NCBI RefSeq assembly: GCF_016587375.1
Contig: NZ_BNJG01000001.1
Span: 2,170,001 to 2,234,000 of the forward strand
Length of the DNA: 64,000 nt
Reading direction: 5' to 3'
DNA from: Ktedonobacter robiniae
GTDB lineage: Bacteria; Chloroflexota; Ktedonobacteria; Ktedonobacterales; Ktedonobacteraceae
The translations under genes were made by a program, and so were the position numbers. A model generated the notes under the pieces. The model had not been told where the DNA came from. It saw only the letters and a program-made list of their open reading frames with translations, and did no database searches. Every line of letters starts with the position of its first letter. Position 1 is the stretch's first letter. This document shows, piece by piece, positions 26,270 through 34,531 of this stretch.

Positions 26270-26618
26270 ATACTCACTCCTTCAAAATGTTGACAACCAC
26301 TTCCTACTCGTTACCGCCCACTTGCTACGCACAACAGGTGAGAGATGATTGATACGCCATAAAGTATACCCCGAGAAAAAAGAATTGCAAAGCGCACAAT
26401 GTTTAGAGATACTTCCTACAAATTATGGGTAGACTGGCCTCTCAGGCCGATTTATACTATCGGCATCTACATACTTCTTTCTATGGATGTGCGGCATGAA
26501 CTATTGTATTTCCCTAAAAACTTTTTTTGTTTGCGTAAATGTTGTCACAGTCGCAAAAGAGGGAGCGATAGTAGGAGTGAAACCCTTAAGGGAAACACAA
26601 ATAGCCTGAAGGTTAAAA
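26270..26618. other. A+T-rich intergenic region between divergent genes
   Basis: Divergent spacer for the amidase and the ECF sigma gene. It holds a short hairpin (TGGCCTctcAGGCCGA) and A/T runs, but I see no gene, no RNA family and no long palindrome. Confidence 0.5.
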
Positions 26619-27164
26619 ATGCAACAACATGTTGAAAGAGATGGTGAAACCAGCAAATCCGTGGCAGAGGAGCTGTTTCACTGTCATGCGCCCGCTATTT
26701 TTGCTTTTTTGCGACGGCAAACATCCTCCCGGGAGGATGCCGAGGATATTCTGCTGGAGGTCTTTACCGCCGTTATCGAGCAAAAGCGCCTTGGCTTATT
26801 GCCACGAAGCCAGCAAAGGCAATTGATCTGGAAAATAGCGCGCAATAAATTGGTGGATGCCTATCGACGTAATCTACGCCGACCATCCTCGTCAATAGAG
26901 CTGCTGCAAGATGATCTGTTCGCCGATGACGAGCAGGCGCCGGAACAGGAGCTACTGCGCCTGGAGGAATACACTCAACTGCACGCTATGCTCCAGAAAT
27001 TGCCACCTCTCCAGAGGAAGATTCTCAGCCTGCGCTTCAACCACGAGATGCACAGTCCACAAATCGCTACTCTGGTGGGAAAGAGTGAAGCCGCTGTGAG
27101 GGCCATCATCTCGCGTACCCTGAACCAGTTGCGCACATTGTATAGAGAAGAAGGTGAGAAGTGA
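26619..27164 (+). CDS. ECF-type RNA polymerase sigma factor
   Basis: 181 residues. Region 2: FHCHAPAIFAFLRRQTSSRE, DAEDILLEVFTAVIEQ, KIARNKLVDAYRRN. Region 4: LPPLQRKILSLRFNHEMHSP, then VGKSEAAVRAIISRTLNQLR. AAGG lies before the ATG. The stop TGA shares its A with the ATG of the next gene, a membrane WD40 protein, so the two are coupled; that partner is probably its sensor or anti-sigma factor. Confidence 0.9.
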   Translation: MQQHVERDGETSKSVAEELFHCHAPAIFAFLRRQTSSREDAEDILLEVFTAVIEQKRLGLLPRSQQRQLIWKIARNKLVDAYRRNLRRPSSSIELLQDDLFADDEQAPEQELLRLEEYTQLHAMLQKLPPLQRKILSLRFNHEMHSPQIATLVGKSEAAVRAIISRTLNQLRTLYREEGEK

Positions 27165-28702
27165 TGTCCAGGCACGAAGATTTCTACATCCCTGAGCAGG
27201 TCGACGAACAGGTAGACACGCTTCTACAGGCACGTGGAACATCATCGCGGGATAAGCGGCTGGCCTCCGATCTCCAAGACTTGCTCAAGCACGAGGATGA
27301 GGATGCATACTCACTCCAGCGTGTCCTGGGAAAGTTTCTGGAGAACGAAAACCTGACGCAACAACAAACTAAAATTATCCCCTTTAGTGGTCAACGCGTT
27401 CAACAGCAAGAACAAGGAAGGTTCATTGCCATGCCTGATATAAAGAAGCAAGCTCGCGCGACCGAGCGTGCACACCCTATCCGACGTGCGCTCACCACGA
27501 TCGCAGCCGTCCTGGTAGTCTCAATCCTGGTCGGCAGTATGATATTAGTCTTGAACGCCGCCCGCCAGAAACAGCAGAATACCACGACGGCCAGCTCTAA
27601 CACGGCCACAGCAAAGCCGACAGAGCATGAGGGGCAGGTCATTTATAAGAAAGAGCTCAATGGTATCGGTACAGCGGTAGTCTGGTCACCCGATGGTAGC
27701 CGGGTCGCCACAGTCATCAATGGGCAAGCAGAAGGTTGGGATGCACGCACGGGGCAACATGTCCAGATTTATCATCTTACGCTGGAACACAATGTATTGA
27801 ATATCAGCTGGTCGCCGGATGGAAATATCCTGGCCGTCAATAGTTATTCCGATACCTCTGCAAAGATTGATCTCGTCAATGCCAAAACGGGAGACTTGTT
27901 ACACACCTTTGACTTATCATCGGTCGTGCTCAACACAAATGGTACCTCGCCCTTGAATGCCACTGGCACAGCGCACACGTCTAAACTGCTGAGCAGCATG
28001 CAACCGTTTTCTGGCGGCGGATCGATGTTTGGTGCGGTTACCTGGTCACCAAATAGCAAGTACCTGGCTGCCTCCGCGCTGATTCAACCTGCAACCAACC
28101 TGGTTACAATCTGGAACGCCAACGACGGTTCACAGGTAAAGAAGCTCACGGATTTCCACGGAAACATTGTGGACCTCCACTGGTCACCCGATGGCAACTA
28201 TCTCGCGACCGCCGCTAATCCAGCGATGCGTGATTCCACAATCTCGCCGGAAGTCAAACTCTGGAATACCAAAACATGGCAGGTCGCAAAGCAGTATGCC
28301 AATGTCGCCAGCCTTGAGTGGTCGCCCAAAGGAAAACAGTTAGCGCTAGTCGATGCCCAGAATGAGAGTGGGAAAGACGTGCGCATTGTCGATGCATTAA
28401 GTGGGCAAACAACAAAACAATTCGCACAAGCAGGAGCAGGGATTATTCTCGGGGTCCACTGGTCGCCAGATGGTAGTCGTATCGCTGTGGAGACGCAGAG
28501 CGGCTCTGACCAAAAAATGGTAACCACGCTCTGGAGCGCGCAAAGTGGGAAACTGCTCTACACCTTCTCCAGTAAGCACTCCATTTATGGTGTAGCCTGG
28601 TCGCCGGATAGTAAATACCTCAGCAGCTTTGAAACTATACAAGTCGAAGACCAGGATGGGAACACCAATACCGCGGTCAACCTTTTGATCTGGGTAGCGT
28701 AA
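27164..28702 (+). CDS. Membrane WD40 beta-propeller protein, putative anti-sigma sensor
   Basis: 512 residues. A soluble, charged N-terminal region (1-105) faces the cytoplasm, one membrane helix follows (about 109-132, LTTIAAVLVVSILVGSMILV), then a Thr/Ala-rich linker and seven WD40-like blades, each marked by W-S-P-(D/N/K)-(G/S): for example VWSPDGSRVAT, SWSPDGNILAV, HWSPDGNYLAT, AWSPDSKYLSS. The propeller would sit outside the membrane. TGATG overlap with the sigma gene suggests that the N-terminal region holds the sigma factor until the propeller receives a signal. This role is inference. Confidence 0.75.
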   Translation: MSRHEDFYIPEQVDEQVDTLLQARGTSSRDKRLASDLQDLLKHEDEDAYSLQRVLGKFLENENLTQQQTKIIPFSGQRVQQQEQGRFIAMPDIKKQARATERAHPIRRALTTIAAVLVVSILVGSMILVLNAARQKQQNTTTASSNTATAKPTEHEGQVIYKKELNGIGTAVVWSPDGSRVATVINGQAEGWDARTGQHVQIYHLTLEHNVLNISWSPDGNILAVNSYSDTSAKIDLVNAKTGDLLHTFDLSSVVLNTNGTSPLNATGTAHTSKLLSSMQPFSGGGSMFGAVTWSPNSKYLAASALIQPATNLVTIWNANDGSQVKKLTDFHGNIVDLHWSPDGNYLATAANPAMRDSTISPEVKLWNTKTWQVAKQYANVASLEWSPKGKQLALVDAQNESGKDVRIVDALSGQTTKQFAQAGAGIILGVHWSPDGSRIAVETQSGSDQKMVTTLWSAQSGKLLYTFSSKHSIYGVAWSPDSKYLSSFETIQVEDQDGNTNTAVNLLIWVA

Positions 28703-28715
28703 TCACCCTCTGTCC

Positions 28716-28778
28716 TGAGAGAAAACATGTTGCGCCCCGGCAGCCTGCGGCTGCCGGGGCGCAACATGTTTTCTCTCA
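28716..28778. repeat. Perfect hairpin overlapping the gpsA stop codon
   Basis: 30-nt arms (28716-28745, 28749-28778), loop TGC. The last three bases are the gpsA stop codon. Lies between convergent genes and may terminate both. Confidence 0.9.
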
Positions 28779-29786
28779 CATAATCCCTTCGCGCTCGTCC
28801 TTGGGGTCGCGCATCATCAGCTCAAGCACAGCCTTGTGGGGATCGAGGCCCTGGAAGAGGATCTGGCTAAGCTTAGAGGTGATGGGCATTTCGACGTGGA
28901 AGCGCTCAGCGAGTTTGAGGGCCGCCTGTGTTATATAAATACCTTCCGAGACGGAATGGGTCGAGGCCAGAATGTCATCCAGCGTCTCGCCAGCAGCCAG
29001 GCGGCGTCCCAAACGCTGATTGCGGCTGAGGGGGCTGGCACAGGTGGCGATCAGGTCGCCGATGCCAGCCAGGCCTGCGAAGGTCATAGGATTAGCACCT
29101 GCGGCAATGCCCAGGCGCGCGATCTCCGCAACACCACGCGTGATAAAGGCCCCCTTGGCATTATCCCCATACTCAAGCCCCTCGGTCATGCCCGCACCGA
29201 TGGCGATAATATTCTTCAAGGCGCCTCCTAGCTCAACACCCACCACATCATCTGAGGTATAGATACGCAGGTGGCGCGTGGTCAGCAGGTCACGGCAGGC
29301 GATGGCGACCTCGGTGCTCTGGCTGGCAATGACGGCGGCGGTAGGCTTCTCGCGTGCGACCTCGGGCGAGAGGTTGGGGCCGCTCAAGACGGCGATGCGC
29401 CCGGCTGATGCAGGCAGTTCCTCGGCGATCACCTCGCTCATACGCTTGAGGCTCTCAATCTCGACGCCCTTGCTGGCGCTAACCAGCAGGGTCTGGGGAG
29501 AAAGGTGGGGAGCGACAAGGCGCAGGTTCTCGCGCATACGCTGTGAGGGCGTGACCAGGATCAACAGCTCTTTCTCACGCACAGCCTCGCCAATCTCGGC
29601 GGTGACACGCAGCGTCTCTGGGAAAGTGATTCCTGGCAGGAACATTTTGTTCTCGCGTTGCGACTGCATCTCTTGCGCACGCGCGGCCTGATGGTCCCAG
29701 AGCGTGGTGGCAACTCCCTTCCTTGCCAGCAACAAAGCCAGGGTTGTACCCCAGGCACCGCTTCCGATTACACCTACTGCTACCAT
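28776..29786 (-). CDS. gpsA: Glycerol-3-phosphate dehydrogenase [NAD(P)+]
   Basis: 336 residues. Makes sn-glycerol 3-phosphate for phospholipids. Rossmann loop GVIGSGAWGTTLALLLA, then VLSGPNLSPEVAREKPTAAV, catalytic-lysine helix VELGGALKNIIAIGAGM and GLAGIGDLIATCASPLSRN. Length is normal. GAGGAG lies upstream of ATG 29786, spaced about 12 nt. Confidence 0.97.
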   Translation of the reverse strand: MVAVGVIGSGAWGTTLALLLARKGVATTLWDHQAARAQEMQSQRENKMFLPGITFPETLRVTAEIGEAVREKELLILVTPSQRMRENLRLVAPHLSPQTLLVSASKGVEIESLKRMSEVIAEELPASAGRIAVLSGPNLSPEVAREKPTAAVIASQSTEVAIACRDLLTTRHLRIYTSDDVVGVELGGALKNIIAIGAGMTEGLEYGDNAKGAFITRGVAEIARLGIAAGANPMTFAGLAGIGDLIATCASPLSRNQRLGRRLAAGETLDDILASTHSVSEGIYITQAALKLAERFHVEMPITSKLSQILFQGLDPHKAVLELMMRDPKDEREGIM

Positions 29787-29898
29787 GTCGTCTTCGTCTC
29801 CTCTATCAAGTTGTCTGTTAGCTAGCTATACATTCAGGCTCATTGTAACATAGAACGCATTGCTAGAGGGAGAGACTTCCTTCGCGCCTGCAGCGCAC

Positions 29899-29959
29899 AT
29901 AGGTAAGGGGTCTGGTGGCGGTCGGGCGGAGCCCGACCGCCACCAGACCCCTTACCTAT
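29899..29959. repeat. Intergenic hairpin, GGGTAAG type
   Basis: Perfect 29-nt arms (29899-29927, 29931-29959), loop GGA; outer stem ATAGGTAAGGGGTCTGG. Preceded by TTCGCGCCTGCAGCGC (29881-29896). Confidence 0.9.
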
Positions 29960-29980
29960 ATTTTCACCCTTGCATATTTT

Positions 29981-30568
29981 TTAAATCGCCTGAGTTTCGG
30001 CGGGACTGGAGTGCTGCTCTTCAGGCTCCGTTCCCTCATAGACGGAGGGCTTGAGGATGCCGATATAGGGCAGGTTGCGGTAGTACTGGGAGTAGTCCAG
30101 GCCATAACCTACAACAAATTTGTCTGGAATGGTGAAGCCGGTATAGTCGACTGGGACCTCTTTTAGGCGTGTGCGTTCCTTATAGAGTAGGGTGCAGATA
30201 CGCAGACTCAGGGGATTGCGGCGGCGAATGACGTCTACCAGGTAGGCCAGGGTGAGGCCACTGTCGATGATATCCTCGATGATGAGGATATGCTTGTTAT
30301 CGATAGGCCCTTCCAGGTCCTTGAGGATGCGGACCACACCGCTGGAGTGGGTGCTATTGCCGTAGCTGGCAACCGCCATGTAGTCGAGTTCCAGGGGAAG
30401 CTCGATGGCGCGGGCCAGGTCGGCAATGAAAGGAACTGCGCCCTTCAATGTACCCAGGAGCAGCAGGTGTTTGCCCTGGTAATCAGTGGTAATCTGCTGA
30501 CCAAGCTCCTGAACCTTGGCCTGAATTTGCGCTTCTGAGTAAAGGACCTCAGAAATATCTTGATGCAT
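29981..30568 (-). CDS. hpt: Hypoxanthine phosphoribosyltransferase
   Basis: 195 residues. Purine salvage enzyme converting hypoxanthine/guanine plus PRPP to IMP/GMP. The PRPP-binding motif is ILIIEDIIDSGLTLAYL; substrate strands LLLLGTLKGAVPFIADL and FVVGYGLDYSQYYRNLPYIG match the family. Start at ATG 30568 with AGAGGA 8 nt upstream; an in-frame codon at 30592 would add eight residues. Sits next to tilS, a frequent pairing in bacteria. Confidence 0.94.
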   Translation of the reverse strand: MHQDISEVLYSEAQIQAKVQELGQQITTDYQGKHLLLLGTLKGAVPFIADLARAIELPLELDYMAVASYGNSTHSSGVVRILKDLEGPIDNKHILIIEDIIDSGLTLAYLVDVIRRRNPLSLRICTLLYKERTRLKEVPVDYTGFTIPDKFVVGYGLDYSQYYRNLPYIGILKPSVYEGTEPEEQHSSPAETQAI

Positions 30569-30629
30569 TTGTTTTCCTCTTTTAATAAACACTTAAATGC
30601 GAGTGACGTCTCGCCACTACGTGGCTCGC

Positions 30630-30693
30630 CAGGGTAGAGTGTGTGGGTGGGGAAATGCCGTCAGGCATTTCCCCACCCACACACTCTACCCTG
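30630..30693. repeat. Intergenic hairpin, GGGTAG type
   Basis: Perfect 30-nt arms (30630-30659, 30664-30693), 4-nt loop GTCA. Outer stem AGGGTAGAGTGTGTGG. Lies between tilS and hpt, which read in the same direction. Confidence 0.9.
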
Positions 30694-30780
30694 ATATAAG
30701 GTATCGCGGTTGCAATGGTTGTATATGCTCTACCCTCATATGGGATATCCCTTTGGCATCGCATCCATAATAGTTACTTA

Positions 30781-32277
30781 TTATACTCGCTGCATGGTGA
30801 GGTGGAGCAGGTGACGGGTCTCACCTGTCAGGCGGACACGGTCATCGATACATACTCCTCCTAACCAGATACATTGCGCACGCGAGAAGATAAGCGGAAT
30901 ATGATCACGCTCCTGGCGCGGGATATGCTGGTCTACGCATATATCCTGCACTTTTTTGCTATGCGCCATCCCCAGGGGACGAATACGGTCTCCCGCCCTC
31001 CTGGTGCGCACACGGAGAACTGAGTCGAGATGTATTCGATCAATATATACAGAATATCTGTTGGATGCAAGTTTGTGCCAGGTTTGGGTCATGCCTTTCG
31101 TACGCAAGCTCTCCAGTATCTCGGCCTCTTCTTCCTCGGCCACAAATTCAGCGCGTACCAGCCATGGAGTACCGGGCACCGCCACCTCGCCCGGCACTGG
31201 AAAGATAAGCTCGACGTTATTCTGAACGATCTGGGCCGGTTGTTGCTCTTCTGTCACACGCTTGAGCAGCACCTGCTCACCCTGGCGCCAGAAATGTAGC
31301 TGACCCGGCAGGTGAAGCATGAGTGCCTCGCCTGTCTCCTGGCTTAGAGCCTGCTCGATCAGCGTATAGTGGCGCAATTCAAGCGGCGACTGGCCCGCGC
31401 ATAAGCTGGCACTGGCCCGGCGCCAGAGGTGGCGTTGCAGGCTTAAGGGTAAAGCTAGTAGCGCAGAGCGGCACAGGGCGATAGTCTCAGTCTCTTCATG
31501 CGAGACGACGGCTGACCAGTGCTGATCGACCTGCGCCTCGATCCAGGCCGCGTCTACCTGCACGACCTCTGAGCTGCGCAGGAGCGTGGCACGAATATTG
31601 GGATTGAGTTGTTCCAGGAGGGGGAGGAGTTCATGGCGAATGCGGTTGCGCTGGTAGCGGAGATCGACATTGCTGACATCTTCGAGGGGGGTCAGGCCAT
31701 GCTGAGAGCAGTAGGCCAGTGTATCCGCGCGTGTGAAGATGAGCAGGGGGCGGATTATATCCTGCTGGCGCGGCTGCAAACCGTTCATGCTGGCGATGCC
31801 ACCGCCGCGTATCCAGTGGAGCACGAGCGTCTCCACCTGATCGTCCTGGTGGTGAGCGACCGCGATAGGATCGCCAGCCGCGACCCGGCGTAGGAAGCGA
31901 TAACGTGCCTCACGCGCTGCCTCCTCCAACGAGAGGTGCTCACGCTTTGCCAGTGCCTGGACATCCTCATCTCCAAGAGTTACGGGAAGCCCCAAGGCGC
32001 GCGCCAGATCAGCCACTGCCAGGGCATCTTGACTGCTCACTGGCTCACGGAGGCGATGATTGAGGTGCGCGACATGCAGTTGGAGGGTGGGATAACGCTT
32101 GCCGGGTCCACACAGGCTCCGCAAGAGGTGGAGCAGGCAGAGCGAGTCGGCCCCGCCTGAGACCGCGACAACTAACCTGCCGCCCGAGGCTGGTAGGAGC
32201 CGTTGCTGATCGATAAACGCGGCCAGCGCATCTCTCATAGATGCGACTCGCGCCTCTGATCTCTCCTGTGCTGACAT
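30781..32277 (-). CDS. tilS: tRNA(Ile)-lysidine synthase
   Basis: 498 residues. Modifies the wobble cytidine of tRNA-Ile(CAU) to lysidine. The N-type ATP pyrophosphatase P-loop is VVAVSGGADSLCLLHLL; RNRIRHELLPLLEQLNPNIR and HHQDDQVETLVLHWIRGGG are characteristic. The C-terminal region (TRRAGDRIRPLGM, KKVQDICVDQHIPRQERD) is the TilS C domain. The ribosome site before ATG 32277 is weak; ATG 32238 is an alternative start. Confidence 0.95.
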   Translation of the reverse strand: MSAQERSEARVASMRDALAAFIDQQRLLPASGGRLVVAVSGGADSLCLLHLLRSLCGPGKRYPTLQLHVAHLNHRLREPVSSQDALAVADLARALGLPVTLGDEDVQALAKREHLSLEEAAREARYRFLRRVAAGDPIAVAHHQDDQVETLVLHWIRGGGIASMNGLQPRQQDIIRPLLIFTRADTLAYCSQHGLTPLEDVSNVDLRYQRNRIRHELLPLLEQLNPNIRATLLRSSEVVQVDAAWIEAQVDQHWSAVVSHEETETIALCRSALLALPLSLQRHLWRRASASLCAGQSPLELRHYTLIEQALSQETGEALMLHLPGQLHFWRQGEQVLLKRVTEEQQPAQIVQNNVELIFPVPGEVAVPGTPWLVRAEFVAEEEEAEILESLRTKGMTQTWHKLASNRYSVYIDRIHLDSVLRVRTRRAGDRIRPLGMAHSKKVQDICVDQHIPRQERDHIPLIFSRAQCIWLGGVCIDDRVRLTGETRHLLHLTMQRV

Positions 32278-32404
32278 AAAGATTGCGCCTGCGACCTTTC
32301 ATATGATACTATATAGGCCAATTATAGTGGCAGTGTATGGTTACTCACAAGGGGGCCCTCTGCCCGGAGTGCATTAGTTGCAGTGCAGGGGATGAGAATA
32401 TCCA

Positions 32405-32914
32405 ATGGCTATGCGTCAAATTATTACATCTGAAAATCCAATTTTGCGCCAGAAGGCCAAGAAGGTGCATCGCTTCGATGCCTCGCTCCAGAAGCTCGTC
32501 GATGATATGTTTGAGACGATGCACGCGAGCAACGGGGTCGGATTAGCAGCCCCCCAGATCGCGCTCTCGATCCGCGTCTTCGTCGCTGAGTACGAGGGCC
32601 GCAGGGTCGCAATCTTCAATCCCGAGATTGTTAAGGCCGAGGGCGAGGAGCGCGGCCAGGAAGGGTGCTTGAGCATCCCTGGCTATGTAGGAAACAATAT
32701 TCGCCGCGCGGCAAAAATCGTCGTCAAGGGTGTTGACGCCAAAGGCAAGCCCGTTCGTGTCAATGCCGAGGGCTGGTTCGCGCGCATCCTCCAGCATGAG
32801 ATCGACCACCTGGATGGCATTCTCTTCCTGGACCGCCTGGATAGCCCGGATGACCTCCTCGAAGTCCAGCCAGAGGAGTATGAAGAGGCCGAAGAAGCCG
32901 CCATTATCGAATAA
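32405..32914 (+). CDS. def: Peptide deformylase
   Basis: 169 residues. Removes the N-formyl group from new proteins. The three motifs are present: GVGLAAPQIALS, EGCLSIPGY (Cys88, metal ligand) and QHEIDHLDGILF (His131, His135 ligands; Glu132 catalytic). An acidic C-terminal tail (EVQPEEYEEAEEAAIIE) extends past the core. ATG 32405 is preceded by GGGGATGAG. Confidence 0.96.
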   Translation: MAMRQIITSENPILRQKAKKVHRFDASLQKLVDDMFETMHASNGVGLAAPQIALSIRVFVAEYEGRRVAIFNPEIVKAEGEERGQEGCLSIPGYVGNNIRRAAKIVVKGVDAKGKPVRVNAEGWFARILQHEIDHLDGILFLDRLDSPDDLLEVQPEEYEEAEEAAIIE

Positions 32915-32923
32915 AGAGTTCAT

Positions 32924-32990
32924 TGGATAAATGATATGAGGCTGGCTGAACTTCCTGCGGAGGTTCAGCCAGCCTCATATCATTTATCCA
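32924..32990. repeat. Long intergenic hairpin
   Basis: 32-nt arms (32924-32955, 32959-32990) with one T/G mismatch, loop TGC, between convergent def and the zinc-ribbon gene. Confidence 0.88.
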
Positions 32991-33000
32991 AAAGTTTAAT

Positions 33001-33366
33001 TTATAGCTTCTGCTGTTTGCGTACCATAGGCAGGCCATGCTTACCCAGCCCCTGTGCGCAATTCTGGCAGACATAAAAACCTTCTTCGCGGTAATGGAGT
33101 TCACCCACGGAAAAATGAAGATAGCAGATGCCGCAACGCGTCGCATCGGACTGGCTGGCGATCTGGCGATCATGCTCAAACAGCTCGTGGAGAGACTGAA
33201 TCATCTGATCAAAATCAAATGACTGGCCACTATAGTATCCCTTCTCCGGCGTCAACGACACGGAAGATTGGAGCTGCCCGGTGAGATGCCCGGTACGCTC
33301 ACGGCGAAAGCTGTGGCCATTGCTCGCCGCCCCACTGCTATAGTGGGAGGAAGAATGATTACTCAA
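33001..33366 (-). CDS. Small zinc-ribbon protein of unknown function
   Basis: 121 residues. Ser-rich, probably disordered N-terminal half, then a short helix and a four-cysteine zinc site (CGIC at 78-81 and CQNC at 100-103), ending in a basic tail. TTG start at 33366 with GGAG 7 nt upstream is the best choice. No family name can be given; the pattern suggests a nucleic-acid- or protein-binding accessory factor. Confidence 0.6.
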   Translation of the reverse strand: MSNHSSSHYSSGAASNGHSFRRERTGHLTGQLQSSVSLTPEKGYYSGQSFDFDQMIQSLHELFEHDRQIASQSDATRCGICYLHFSVGELHYREEGFYVCQNCAQGLGKHGLPMVRKQQKL

Positions 33367-33496
33367 GAGACATCTCCATACATAATAACTACCAATAAGA
33401 CTTTCCGTTAATTATACCTTTGGCACAGGTAGAAATCAAGGAAGCCTTTGCGCCTACCAGGCCTTACCAGTTTTTGCCTCGGCTCGCTACGCCCGT

Positions 33497-33534
33497 CATG
33501 GGTAAGGTGTGTGTACACACACACCTTACCCATG
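33497..33534. repeat. Intergenic hairpin, GGGTAAG type
   Basis: 38-bp near-palindrome, arms CATGGGTAAGGTGTGTGT and its complement around AC. Followed by GAGCGCCACAGGCGCGAAGG (33534-33553), the inverse of the leader found at sister elements, directly before the oxygenase stop codon. Confidence 0.88.
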
Positions 33535-33554
33535 AGCGCCACAGGCGCGAAGGA

Positions 33555-34457
33555 TTAGAGGCCGTCTGTATTTGACCAGTCGTTGTTCCAGCGGGGATCA
33601 ACCTGGTCTTGGAGACGCTGGAAGCGGATATCTGTAGAGAGGCGGATGCGTCCATGAGCATCGTTGTTCACGGTTGCCGCGTGGAGCATATAGGGGCTAT
33701 GCATCACCATATCGCCAGCCTCATAGTTGGCGGCCAGCCAGCGCGTATTAAATTTCTCAGCCATTTCAGGCAAATTGGCGCTGATCCATCCCCCCTTGCG
33801 CATGTTCTTGTTATAGGCGCTGATGCGCTCTGCAAAAGGCAGTTCGGCATTTTTCGCGCTAAACTCGGCCTCCATCTTGCGTCCAAGCGCGTCGGAACCC
33901 TCCAAGTAGACCAGTCCTCCCATCTGTGGCGGACAATCGCCTAGCGGTATCCAACTACTACAGAGCCGGTTAGTGCCTGCACGCAGATAAATAAGGTCAT
34001 AGTGGGCGGCGGTACAGTTCTTTTCTCCGGGAACGTTATGGCGAATCAGGCGCCGCTGCAAGAGATGCGGCTCCGCCTCCAGGAAAGAGGTGTAAAACTG
34101 CCAGAGATGCGGTGTCTTGCATAACGCTTCATACTCGTGCCAGCGTACTGCCTCATTGAAAAGCTGGCTCACACACGCACGATCCACTGGCCCACCACTA
34201 TAGAGCCCCTCCACGGGATCGCTGCCCTTAGCAAGCAAACCACAGGTCTGAAACTGGGTAAAATAGTGGCGGCGGAAGGCTAAAATCTCCGCACGATCGA
34301 GAAAGCCCTTGAACCAGATATACCCCTGCTCTGCATAGATCTCGTGCAGCTTTTTCAGCGGAAGGTGTGGATCAGTCGGCGTCAGCCAACCCAGGCGCTC
34401 GGGAACAGTTGAGAGCGTATACCCATTGCTCACCAATGGTTGCGATATTGTTGTCAC
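33555..34457 (-). CDS. PhyH-type Fe(II)/2-oxoglutarate dioxygenase
   Basis: About 300 residues. The iron-binding facial triad is visible as HxD in AAHYDLIYLR (His152, Asp154) and a distal His in MHSPYMLHAATVN, followed by the 2-oxoglutarate Arg in RIRLSTDIRF. Double-stranded beta-helix family of phytanoyl-CoA dioxygenase; substrate unknown. GTG 34457 is preferred because AAGGAG lies 7 nt upstream; an in-frame TTG at 34490 has none. Lies downstream of the CheA-like gene on the same strand. Confidence 0.82.
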   Translation of the reverse strand: MTTISQPLVSNGYTLSTVPERLGWLTPTDPHLPLKKLHEIYAEQGYIWFKGFLDRAEILAFRRHYFTQFQTCGLLAKGSDPVEGLYSGGPVDRACVSQLFNEAVRWHEYEALCKTPHLWQFYTSFLEAEPHLLQRRLIRHNVPGEKNCTAAHYDLIYLRAGTNRLCSSWIPLGDCPPQMGGLVYLEGSDALGRKMEAEFSAKNAELPFAERISAYNKNMRKGGWISANLPEMAEKFNTRWLAANYEAGDMVMHSPYMLHAATVNNDAHGRIRLSTDIRFQRLQDQVDPRWNNDWSNTDGL

Positions 34458-34531
34458 TTGCCCACTCCTTTTTCGTCTTTTCGCAGTCAAAATGACATCA
34501 TGTAACGTTTTTGGCTAACGCGGAAGTGTGA

